Below are positions 33,508 through 41,596 of a DNA stretch of 44,057 bases, piece after piece. Each line of letters opens with the position of its first letter. Position 1 is the stretch's first letter. Both the position numbers and the translations under genes were made by a program. The notes beneath the pieces were generated by a model that saw only the letters and a program-made list of their open reading frames with translations, ran no database searches and was not told where the DNA came from. The stretch covers positions 1 to 44,057 of the forward strand of contig JAABSG010000002.1 in the NCBI GenBank assembly GCA_011390475.1, read 5' to 3'. The stretch comes from Geminicoccaceae bacterium. GTDB taxonomy: Bacteria > Pseudomonadota > Alphaproteobacteria > Geminicoccales > Geminicoccaceae.

Positions 33508-34671
33508 TTGGACTTCGGGCTCACGGACGAGCAGCGCCTGATCGTCGAGACGACGCGCGCCTTCGTCGAGAACGAGCTCTACCCCCACGAGGCCGAGGTC
33601 GAGCGCACGGGCGTCCTCCGCCGCGAGCTCGTCGAAGAAGTGAAAGCCAAGGCGATCCGGGCCGGCCTCTACGCCGCCAACATGCCCGAGGCGGTCGGTG
33701 GCGCCGGGCTCGATACTCTCACTTGGCTGCTCTACGAGAAGGAGCTCGGCCGCGCCAACTACGCGCTGCATTGGACCTGCGTCGCCCGGCCCTCGAACAT
33801 CCTCCTCGCCGGCACGCCAGAGCAGCGCGAACGCTACCTCTACCCCTGCGTGCGTGGCGAGAAATGGGACTGCCTCGCCATGACCGAGCCCGGCGCCGGT
33901 TCGGATCTCCGCGGCATGAAGGCCACGGCCCGAAGAGACGGCGCCGACTGGGTGCTCAACGGCACAAAGCACTTCATCTCCCACGCGGACATCGCCGATT
34001 TCGCCGTCACCTTCATGGCCTCGGGCGAAGAGCCGGGCCCGCGCGCTCCGAGAAAGCTGATCACCGCCTTCTTCGTCGACAAGGGCACACCCGGCTTCAC
34101 CGTTCGCCCCGGCTACGGCAACGTCTCGCACCGCGGCTACACGAACGCCATCCTGGAGTTCGACGATTGCCGCCTGCCGGCCGAAGCCGTCCTCGGCGAG
34201 GTGCACCGAGGCTTCGAGGTCGCCAACAACTGGCTCGGCGCCACCCGCCTCCAGGTCGGGGCGACCTGCCTCGGAAGAGCCGAGCGCGCCTTCGCCCACG
34301 CGCTGGACTGGGCCTCTACCCGCGAGCAGTTCGGCCAGAAGATCGGCAGGTTCCAGGGGATTTCCTTCAAGCTCGCCGACATGGCGGTCGAGATGAAGGC
34401 CGCCGAGCTGATGATCTTCGAGGCCGGCTGGGCCTACGATCGGGGCACCGCCACCGACGCGCAGATGGCGATGGCCAAGCTCAAGGCCACCGAGATGCTG
34501 GCGATGGTGGCCGATGAGGCGATCCAGATCCACGGCGGCATGGGCCTCATGGACGAGCTACCGCTCGAGCGTATCTGGCGCGACGCCAGGGTCGAGCGCA
34601 TCTGGGAGGGCACGAGCGAGATCCAGCGCCACATCATCTCCCGGGCATTGCTCAGACCACTCGGCGCCTGA
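33508..34671 (+). CDS. Acyl-CoA dehydrogenase (possible gamma-butyrobetainyl/crotonobetainyl-CoA enzyme)
   Basis: 387 residues with all three ACAD regions: the N-terminal LTDEQRLIVETTRAFVENEL, the FAD segment MTEPGAGSDLRGMKATA, and the C-terminal HGGMGLMDELPLERIWRDARVERIWEGTSEIQRH. The Glu in IWEGTSEIQ is the usual catalytic base position, so it should be active. It transfers electrons to ETF. In this operon the logical substrate is gamma-butyrobetainyl-CoA, giving crotonobetainyl-CoA for the CaiD-like gene; this is inferred from neighbours, as the sequence itself is a generic ACAD. TTG 33508 has GGGAG ahead and is 11 bases from the previous stop. Confidence 0.85.
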   Translation: MDFGLTDEQRLIVETTRAFVENELYPHEAEVERTGVLRRELVEEVKAKAIRAGLYAANMPEAVGGAGLDTLTWLLYEKELGRANYALHWTCVARPSNILLAGTPEQRERYLYPCVRGEKWDCLAMTEPGAGSDLRGMKATARRDGADWVLNGTKHFISHADIADFAVTFMASGEEPGPRAPRKLITAFFVDKGTPGFTVRPGYGNVSHRGYTNAILEFDDCRLPAEAVLGEVHRGFEVANNWLGATRLQVGATCLGRAERAFAHALDWASTREQFGQKIGRFQGISFKLADMAVEMKAAELMIFEAGWAYDRGTATDAQMAMAKLKATEMLAMVADEAIQIHGGMGLMDELPLERIWRDARVERIWEGTSEIQRHIISRALLRPLGA

Positions 34672-34675
34672 CCAC

Positions 34676-36742
34676 TTGCCCGACCTCGCCCGCCTCCTGC
34701 GCCCCCGCTCGATCGCCGTCCTCGGCGGCAGTTGGGCCATGAACGTCGTCGAGCAGTGCCTGAAGGCCGGCTATGCGGGGTCCATCTGGCCGGTTCATCC
34801 GACCCGGACCGAACTCCACGGCCTCGCTTGCTACCGCGGCATCGAGGCGCTGCCCGACGCCCCCGATGCCGCCTTCATCGGCGTCAACAGCGAGCGCAGC
34901 ATCGAGATCGTGGCGGCACTCGCCTCGCGGCGGGCCGGCGGCGCCGTCTGCTTCGCCTCGGGTTACCTCGAAAGCGAGACCGAGGGCACGGGCGGTCGCG
35001 ATCTTCAGGCCCGGCTGCTCGCCGCCGCAGGCGGCATGCCGATCCTCGGTCCCAACTGCTACGGCTTCATCAACTATCTCGACGGCGCCCCCCTCTGGCC
35101 CGACCAGCACGGCGGCACGGCTTGCGCATGCGGGGTCGCCATCTTGACGCAATCGTCGAACATCGCGCTCAACCTCACCATGCAGCGCCGCGGCCTGCCC
35201 ATCGCCTATGTCGTCACGCTCGGCAACCAGGCGCAGCTCGATGCCGCCGAGGTCGCGTCCGCCCTGCTCGACGACCCGCGGGTGACCGCCATCGGCCTCC
35301 ACCTCGAGGGCATCAGCAGGATACGTGCCTTCGAGGCCATGGCCGAAAAGGCGCGCGTGCTGGCCAAGCCGGTCATCGCCCTCAAGGTTGGCAAGAGTGC
35401 CGAAGCCCGCGCCCAGACACTCTCGCACACCGCCTCGCTGGCCGGCTCGGCCGCCGGCAGCACCGCCTTTCTCGACCGGCAAGGCATCCCCGCCGTCGGC
35501 ACGCTGCCGGTCTTTCTCGAAACCCTGAAGCTGCTGCACGTTCACGGCCCGCTGGCCGGCGACCGCCTGCTTTCCGTCAGCTGCTCGGGCGGCGAGGCGA
35601 GCCTGATGGCCGACTTGGCGATGGATCATCGGGTCGGCTTTCCGCCCTTCCCACCCGGCCAGAGGAAGCGCCTCGGCGCCATCCTCGGCCCCAGGGTCAA
35701 GCTCGCCAACCCGCTGGACTACCACACCTATATCTGGGGCGATGGCAAGGCGATGACCCGCGCCTTCACGACCGCCCTCGACGGGCCCTTCGACCTCGCC
35801 CTCTTCATCCTCGACTGGCCACGGGCGGACCGCTGCACCGCTCCCGGCTGGGAGATCGCGCTCGACGCGATCACCGATGCCGCAAGAGCGACCGGCAAGC
35901 CCACCGCCATCGTCGCCTCCCTGCCCGAGAACCTCCCCGAAACGCTCGCCATCCGGCTGATCGAGCTCGGCATCGTTCCGCTCGTCGGCATGCAGGAAGC
36001 CCTGCTCGCCATCGCGGCAGCAAGCCGGGCCGGGCAGAACATGGGCAGGCCGTCGCCGATGCCCGTGGCCCTCGCGGGCGAGGCGGGCGAGGATGCCGTG
36101 GTGCTCACCGAGGTCGAAGCGAAGGCGGCGCTCGAGGCCTACGGCCTGCCGACCCCCGAACGGGCCCTCGCCCGGAGTGCCGATGCGGTCGTGCGAGCCG
36201 CTGCCGCCCTCCGCTACCCCCTGGCCCTCAAGGGTCTCGGCATCGCCCACAAGAGCGACGTCGGCGCTGTCGCCCTCGGCCTTCGCGATCCGGACGAACT
36301 CGGTCGGGCGGCCGAGCGCATGGCCGGCGTCACCAGCGGCTTTCTCGTCGAGGAGATGATCGAGGGTGCCGTCCTGGAGCTCATCCTCGGCATCGTCGCC
36401 GACCCGCCCTACGGCTTTGTCCTGACCATCGGCGCCGGCGGCCTCTTGACCGAGCTCTGGCAGGACAGCGTCACTCTCCTTTTGCCGGCGAGCGACCTCG
36501 AGATCGAGCGCGCCCTCGAAGGCCTGCGCCTCTACGCCGTGCTGCAAGGCTATCGCGGCCGCCCCGGCGGCGACATCCGGGCCATCGTCCGGGCCGTCCA
36601 GGCGATCGCGGCCTATGCGGGCGACCACCACGACCGCCTCCTGGAGCTCGACATCAACCCCTTGATCGTCCGCCGCGAGGGGGCGATTGCCGCCGACGCG
36701 CTGATCCGCCTCGCCGCCCCGAAGGAGGCCGCCACGCCATGA
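34676..36742 (+). CDS. ADP-forming acyl-CoA ligase (acetate-CoA ligase/Acd family)
   Basis: 688 residues. Domain order: CoA-binding Rossmann domain (1 to ~125, LLRPRSIAVLGGS), two succinyl-CoA-ligase-like domains (to ~440), and a C-terminal ATP-grasp domain (from ~470, TEVEAKAALEAYGLPTPE). The phosphohistidine region LSHTASLAGSAAG carries His251, and GPNCYGF and LELDINPLIV are family blocks. It would make acyl-CoA from acid, CoA and ATP, giving ADP. In the carnitine context it may activate gamma-butyrobetaine or crotonobetaine, a job done by an AMP-forming ligase (CaiC) in E. coli; that is inference. TTG 34676 starts 4 bases after the ACAD stop. The stop overlaps the next start (ATGA). Confidence 0.85.
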   Translation: MPDLARLLRPRSIAVLGGSWAMNVVEQCLKAGYAGSIWPVHPTRTELHGLACYRGIEALPDAPDAAFIGVNSERSIEIVAALASRRAGGAVCFASGYLESETEGTGGRDLQARLLAAAGGMPILGPNCYGFINYLDGAPLWPDQHGGTACACGVAILTQSSNIALNLTMQRRGLPIAYVVTLGNQAQLDAAEVASALLDDPRVTAIGLHLEGISRIRAFEAMAEKARVLAKPVIALKVGKSAEARAQTLSHTASLAGSAAGSTAFLDRQGIPAVGTLPVFLETLKLLHVHGPLAGDRLLSVSCSGGEASLMADLAMDHRVGFPPFPPGQRKRLGAILGPRVKLANPLDYHTYIWGDGKAMTRAFTTALDGPFDLALFILDWPRADRCTAPGWEIALDAITDAARATGKPTAIVASLPENLPETLAIRLIELGIVPLVGMQEALLAIAAASRAGQNMGRPSPMPVALAGEAGEDAVVLTEVEAKAALEAYGLPTPERALARSADAVVRAAAALRYPLALKGLGIAHKSDVGAVALGLRDPDELGRAAERMAGVTSGFLVEEMIEGAVLELILGIVADPPYGFVLTIGAGGLLTELWQDSVTLLLPASDLEIERALEGLRLYAVLQGYRGRPGGDIRAIVRAVQAIAAYAGDHHDRLLELDINPLIVRREGAIAADALIRLAAPKEAATP

Positions 36743-37536
36743 GCGAACCCACCCGCACCGAACCCGTCCGCACCGAACGACGGGGCCATGTCCTCGAGGT
36801 CACCCTCGACCGACCCAAAGCCAATGCCATCGACCTCGCCACCAGCCGCCGCATGGGCGAGGTCTTCAAGGTCTTCCGTGACGACCCGGAACTGCGCTGC
36901 GCCCTGCTCACCGCCGCCGGCCCCAAGTTCTTCTGCCCCGGCTGGGACCTCAAGGCCGCGGCCGAGGGCGATGCCGTCGATGGCGACTACGGGGTCGGTG
37001 GATTCGGCGGGTTGCAGGAGCTGCCCGACATGAACAAGCCGGTGGTCTGTGCCGTGAACGGCATCTGCTGCGGCGGCGGGCTCGAGCTCGCCCTTGCCTG
37101 CGACATCATCCTCGCCGCCGAGCACGCCACCTTCGCGCTTCCCGAAATCCGCTCCGGCACCGTGGCCGACGCCGCCTCGATCAAGCTGCCCAAGCGCATT
37201 CCCTACCACATCGCCATGGAGATGCTGCTCACCGGTCGCTGGCTCGATGCCGCCGAGGCGCATCGCTGGGGCTTCGTGAACCATGTCCTGCCCGCCGACC
37301 GACTGCTCGCCGAGGCCCGTGCCATGGCCGAGCACATCGCGGCGGGGCCACCCTTGGTCATGGCCGCGATCAAGGAGATCGTCCGCGAGGCCGAGGCCAT
37401 GCGGTTCCAAGACGCGCTCAATCGCATCACCAAACGCCAGTTCCGCACCGTCGACACCCTCTACGGCAGCGAGGACCTGCACGAAGGCTTCCGCGCCTTC
37501 ACCGAGAAGCGTGATCCGGTCTGGAAAGGCCGCTGA
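36739..37536 (+). CDS. caiD: Carnitinyl-CoA dehydratase-like enoyl-CoA hydratase
   Basis: 265 residues (E. coli CaiD has 261). The match is unusually specific: LEVTLDRPKANAIDL, MGEVFKVFRDDPELR, GWDLKAAAEG, and the C-terminal FTEKRDPVWKGR are near-identical to CaiD. The two catalytic acids are kept, Glu116 in GGGLELALA and Glu136 in FALPEIRSG, spaced 20 residues as in CaiD. It hydrates crotonobetainyl-CoA to L-carnitinyl-CoA or the reverse. ATG 36739 overlaps the stop of the CoA ligase. The stop lies 7 bases from the stop of the convergent choline sulfatase. Confidence 0.9.
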   Translation: MSEPTRTEPVRTERRGHVLEVTLDRPKANAIDLATSRRMGEVFKVFRDDPELRCALLTAAGPKFFCPGWDLKAAAEGDAVDGDYGVGGFGGLQELPDMNKPVVCAVNGICCGGGLELALACDIILAAEHATFALPEIRSGTVADAASIKLPKRIPYHIAMEMLLTGRWLDAAEAHRWGFVNHVLPADRLLAEARAMAEHIAAGPPLVMAAIKEIVREAEAMRFQDALNRITKRQFRTVDTLYGSEDLHEGFRAFTEKRDPVWKGR

Positions 37537-37543
37537 CGGTCAC

Positions 37544-39061
37544 TCATTCGCCTCTGGGATACCGTTTCTCCTCCTCGAGAACATTGAGATCCATGTGGTT
37601 CCTCATATACCGCTCGGACGCCCGCTGCAGTGGCTGGTAGTCCCAGGGATAGTAGGCCCCGTTCCTTAAACTGCGGTAAACGACCAGCCGCCGCGCCTGG
37701 CTTTGACGTACCTCGATATCGTAGCTCGGCATGTCCCAAAACGTGTTGGCGAGGCTCGAAAGCCGTTCGAAATCATCAGCATAGGCGGGATCGCCGGCAC
37801 AATTCACAAGCTCGTCCGGGTCGGAAGCAAGGTCGAAGAGCTGGGGTGGGTCGGCGGGGGAGACCACGAGCTTGTAGCGGCTGTCTCTGAGCGCGGCCAT
37901 GGGCGCTATCGACCCCTCGGCCGCGTATTCCATCATCACTGGCCCACTGCGTGCGGCACCTTGGGCAACGGGCAAGAGGCTCTCGCCGTCGGTCCAGGGG
38001 GCGATCTCGGCGAGATCGATGCCGGCCAAATCGGCCAGGGTCGGCAGCACGTCGAGCGTGCTGACCGGCGTTTCGATCGTCGCCGCCGGCAAGCCCGGGG
38101 CCACCAGGAGCAGCGGCACGCGGACCGAACCCTCGAAAAAGCTCATTTTGAACCAGAGCCCGCGCTCACCGAGCATGTCGCCGTGATCGCTGAGGAACAG
38201 CACGATCGTCCGTTCGGCCTGCCGCGTCCGCTCGAGCACGCCGAGTAGCTCGCCGATCTTCTCGTCTAGGTAGCTGATATTGGCGAAATAGGCCCGCCTC
38301 GAGCGGCGGATATGCTCGTCCGTGATCGCAAAGCGCCGCCAGTCCGAGGCATCGAGCAGGCGCCGCGAATGCTGGTCGTGATCCGCATAAGCGATCGCTG
38401 GCACGCGCGGCTCGAGTTGGTCGCAATCGGCGTAGAGGTCCCAGAACCGCCGTCGCGCCACATAAGGGTCGTGCGGGTGGGTGAAGCTGACAGTCAGGCA
38501 CCAGGGCCGCGCGTCGGCACCCCGCGCGAGGTCGTAGAGCTTCTGCGTCGCGAAGAACGCCACCTCGTCGTCGTATTCGAGCTGGTTGGTGATCTCGGCC
38601 GTCCCGGCACCCGTCACCGAGCCCAGATTGTGGTACCACCAGTCGATCCGCTCATCGGGCCTGGTCCAATCCGGCGTCCAGCCGAAGTCGGCTGGATAAA
38701 CGTCCGTCGTCAGCCGCTCCTCGAATCCGTGCAGCTGGTCGGGGCCGACGAAATGCATCTTGCCCGAGAGGCAAGTGGCATAGCCCGCCGCCCGCAAGTG
38801 ATGGGCGAAGGTGGGAATCTCGGCCGAGAACTCGGCGGCGTTGTCGTAGACCCGCGTTCGCCTGGGCAGCTGCCCCGACATGAAGGAAGCACGCCCCGGC
38901 GCGCACAAGGGACTGGCCGTGTAGCAGTTCGTGAAGCGCACCGATCGATCCGCCAGGGCCCGCAGATGCGGTGTGTGCAGGAAGCCCGCCGGCCCGTCCG
39001 GAAAGAAGGTGCCATTGAGCTGATCGACCATGAAGATCAGGATGTTCGGCCGCTCCGTCAT
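37544..39061 (-). CDS. betC: Choline-sulfatase
   Basis: 505 residues (about 510 in Sinorhizobium). It hydrolyses choline-O-sulfate to choline and sulfate. The sulfatase formylglycine motif CxPxR is SPLCAPGRASFMSGQ with Cys53; other BetC-specific blocks are RPNILIFMVDQLNG, FAHHLRAAGYATCLSGKMHFVGPDQLHGFEERL and WYHNLGSVTGAG, plus the metal site LSDHGDMLGERGLW. No signal peptide is present, so it is cytoplasmic as expected. ATG 39061 is preceded by GGCGGAAA. It is divergent from the dimethylglycine-dehydrogenase-like gene (82-base gap) and convergent with caiD. The choline would feed the betaine route. Confidence 0.93.
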   Translation of the reverse strand: MTERPNILIFMVDQLNGTFFPDGPAGFLHTPHLRALADRSVRFTNCYTASPLCAPGRASFMSGQLPRRTRVYDNAAEFSAEIPTFAHHLRAAGYATCLSGKMHFVGPDQLHGFEERLTTDVYPADFGWTPDWTRPDERIDWWYHNLGSVTGAGTAEITNQLEYDDEVAFFATQKLYDLARGADARPWCLTVSFTHPHDPYVARRRFWDLYADCDQLEPRVPAIAYADHDQHSRRLLDASDWRRFAITDEHIRRSRRAYFANISYLDEKIGELLGVLERTRQAERTIVLFLSDHGDMLGERGLWFKMSFFEGSVRVPLLLVAPGLPAATIETPVSTLDVLPTLADLAGIDLAEIAPWTDGESLLPVAQGAARSGPVMMEYAAEGSIAPMAALRDSRYKLVVSPADPPQLFDLASDPDELVNCAGDPAYADDFERLSSLANTFWDMPSYDIEVRQSQARRLVVYRSLRNGAYYPWDYQPLQRASERYMRNHMDLNVLEEEKRYPRGE

Positions 39062-39143
39062 TTTCCGCCGCCCTCGAAAAAAGCCACTGCCCTGTCGGCT
39101 GCTAGCCTTGTATGCCTGAAGCGAGAGAAAAGGGAGGTGAGCC

Positions 39144-41585
39144 TTGAGCGAACTGCCTAGCCACGCCCGGGTCGTCATCATCGGCGGTGGGGCCGTCGGC
39201 GTCTCCGCCCTCTACCACCTGGCCCTGGCCGGCTGGACCGATTGTGTACTGCTGGAGAAAAACGAGCTCACCGCCGGCTCCACCTGGCACGCCGCAGGCA
39301 ACGTGCCGACCTTCTCGGCCTCCTGGTCGATCATGAACATGCAGCGTTACTCGGCCGAACTCTATCGCGGGCTCGCGGACGCCACCGGCTACCCGATGAA
39401 CTACCACGTCACCGGCTCGGTCCGCCTCGGCCATTCCAAGGAGCGCCTGCGGGAGTTCCAGCGGGTGGTCGGTATGGGCCGCTACCAGGGCATGGAGCTC
39501 GACATCCTCTCACCCGACGAGCTCGAGACACGCTACCCCTTCGCCGAGACCCACGACCTCACCGGCGCCCTCTACGACCCCTATGACGGTGACATCGACC
39601 CGGCCCAGCTGACCCAGGCCATGGCCAAGGGTGCCCGCGACCTGGGTGCCCGGATCATCCGCTTCTGCCCGATGACCGGCGCCGTCCGTGAGGGTGACCA
39701 ATGGCGCATCCGAACACCCCAGGGCGACATCCGATGCGAGAGCGTGGTCAACGCCGCCGGCTACTACGCAAGCGAGGTCGGCCGTCACTTCGGCCGCGAC
39801 GTGCCGATGATGGTGATGAGCCACCAATACATCCTCTTCGAGACGATCCCCGAGCTCGAGGCCTGGTCGAAGGAAGTCGGCCACAAGCTGCCGCTGCTCC
39901 GTGATGTCGACAGCTCCTACTACCTCAGGCAGGAGAAGTTCGGGATGAATCTCGGCCCTTACGAGCGCAACTGCCGGGCGCACTGGGCCACACCCGACGA
40001 CCCGATGCCCGACGACTTCTCCTTCCAGCTCTTCCCCGACGACCTCGACCGGCTCGAATGGTACCTCGAGGACGCCGTCGCCCGCGTCCCCATCCTCGGC
40101 ACCGCCGGGCTGTCGCGCGTCATCAACGGTCCGATCCCCTACACCCCCGACGGCAACCCGCTGATCGGCCCGATGCCGGGTGTACCCAATGCCTACGAGG
40201 CCTGCGTCTTCACCTTCGGCATCTGTCAGGCCGGTGGCGCCGGCAAGGTCTTGGCCGAATGGGTGATCCACGGCGAGACCGAGTGGGACATGTGGTCCTG
40301 CGACCCCAGGCGGTTCACCAGCTTCTGCGATGAGTCCTACTGCATCGCCAAGGGGATGGAGGTCTACGGCCACGAATACGCCATGCACTTCCCCCGCCAT
40401 GCCTGGCCCGCGGGCAGGCCCCAGAAGCTCTCCGCCGTCCACGACCGGACGACGGCCATGGGTGCCCAGTACGGTGCGGCCAACGGCTGGGAGCGGGCCA
40501 ACTGGTACGCTCTGCCCGGCGACGACATCTCCGAAGAAGCGACCCAAACCTGGTCGCGCGAAGGCCCCTGGCACCAGCGCATGCGCGAGGAATGCCTGGC
40601 CGTCCGTGACGCGGCAGGTCTCCTCGACCTCCCCGGCTTCTCCCGCTTCAGGCTCGAAGGCGAGGGGGCCCGCGACTGGCTCGATCAGCTGGTCACCGGC
40701 CGCGTCCCGAAACCCGGCCGGCTCGGTCTCGGCTATTTCGCCGATGACGCGGGCCGGATCGTCACCGAGATGTCGATCCTCGCCATGGACGACGGCAACT
40801 TTCGCCTGATCACCGCCGCCGCCGCCCAATGGCACGACCGCGACTGGCTCCTGAAGCACCTCGCACCGGGCCTGGAGCTGACCGACGAGACCGAGGCCCT
40901 GACCTGCCTCTTGCTCACCGGCCCGCTGAGCCGCGCCATCCTGGCCCTGCTCACCACCGCCGACCTCGCTCGCCCCTGGCTCAGCCATCAGGCAGCCGAG
41001 GTCGCGGGCCAACCCTGCCACCTCGTGCGCGTCTCCTTCGCGGGCGAACTCGGCTGGGAGATCCACTGCGCGCCCGCAGCCGCCCCCGCCATCTGGGACG
41101 CGCTGATGCGCTATGGTGAGCCGCACGGGCTCCGACCCTTCGGCATGTTAGCCCTCGACTCGCTCCGTCTGGAGAAGGGCTACCGCGCCTGGAAGGGCGA
41201 TCTCTCGACCGACTACACGGTGCTGCAGGCTGGCCTGGAGCGCTTCGTCGACTGGACCAAGCCCGCCTTCAAAGGCCGTGCCGCCCTCCTGGCCGAACGC
41301 GAAGCCGGTCCAAAGCGCGGCTTTGCCACGCTGATCGTCGAGGCCGGCGATTGCGATGCGCCCTATATGTCGACCCTCTGGCATGACGGCCAAGTCGTCG
41401 GCGAGACGACCTCCGGCGGCTGGGGCCACCGCATCGACCGCTCGATCGCGCTTGCCGTCGTCCAGGCCGACCTTGCCCGACCCGGCACCAGCCTCGAGGT
41501 CGAGATCTTCGGCGAGCGCTTTCCCGCGACCGTCCAGCCGGAAGGCCCGCTTTGGGACCCCACAAACGCCCGCATCCGGGCCTGA
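39144..41585 (+). CDS. Dimethylglycine/sarcosine dehydrogenase-like flavoprotein with GcvT domain
   Basis: 813 residues in two halves. Residues 1 to ~390 are a DAO-type FAD domain (VVIIGGGAVGVSALYHLALAG; STWHAAG with His49, the usual site of covalent FAD). The rest, from ~420, is a GcvT/folate-binding part (LLDLPGFSRFRLEGEGARDWLDQL, SFAGELGWEIHCAP, LRLEKGYRAWKGDLSTDYTVLQAGL). This is the layout of dimethylglycine and sarcosine dehydrogenases, which oxidise an N-methyl group and pass the one-carbon unit to tetrahydrofolate. The exact N-methyl substrate is not fixed. TTG 39144 has GGGAGGTGAG just ahead. It is followed 11 bases later by the MttB-like gene. Confidence 0.9.
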   Translation: MSELPSHARVVIIGGGAVGVSALYHLALAGWTDCVLLEKNELTAGSTWHAAGNVPTFSASWSIMNMQRYSAELYRGLADATGYPMNYHVTGSVRLGHSKERLREFQRVVGMGRYQGMELDILSPDELETRYPFAETHDLTGALYDPYDGDIDPAQLTQAMAKGARDLGARIIRFCPMTGAVREGDQWRIRTPQGDIRCESVVNAAGYYASEVGRHFGRDVPMMVMSHQYILFETIPELEAWSKEVGHKLPLLRDVDSSYYLRQEKFGMNLGPYERNCRAHWATPDDPMPDDFSFQLFPDDLDRLEWYLEDAVARVPILGTAGLSRVINGPIPYTPDGNPLIGPMPGVPNAYEACVFTFGICQAGGAGKVLAEWVIHGETEWDMWSCDPRRFTSFCDESYCIAKGMEVYGHEYAMHFPRHAWPAGRPQKLSAVHDRTTAMGAQYGAANGWERANWYALPGDDISEEATQTWSREGPWHQRMREECLAVRDAAGLLDLPGFSRFRLEGEGARDWLDQLVTGRVPKPGRLGLGYFADDAGRIVTEMSILAMDDGNFRLITAAAAQWHDRDWLLKHLAPGLELTDETEALTCLLLTGPLSRAILALLTTADLARPWLSHQAAEVAGQPCHLVRVSFAGELGWEIHCAPAAAPAIWDALMRYGEPHGLRPFGMLALDSLRLEKGYRAWKGDLSTDYTVLQAGLERFVDWTKPAFKGRAALLAEREAGPKRGFATLIVEAGDCDAPYMSTLWHDGQVVGETTSGGWGHRIDRSIALAVVQADLARPGTSLEVEIFGERFPATVQPEGPLWDPTNARIRA

Positions 41586-41596
41586 GGAGCCGACGC

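Noticed and set aside
34652-36631. Long minus-strand frame opposite the CoA ligase gene
   Set aside because: The product is low-complexity and has no motifs; the plus-strand ligase has full domain signatures. The same applies to long antisense frames opposite the DMGDH-like and MttB-like genes.
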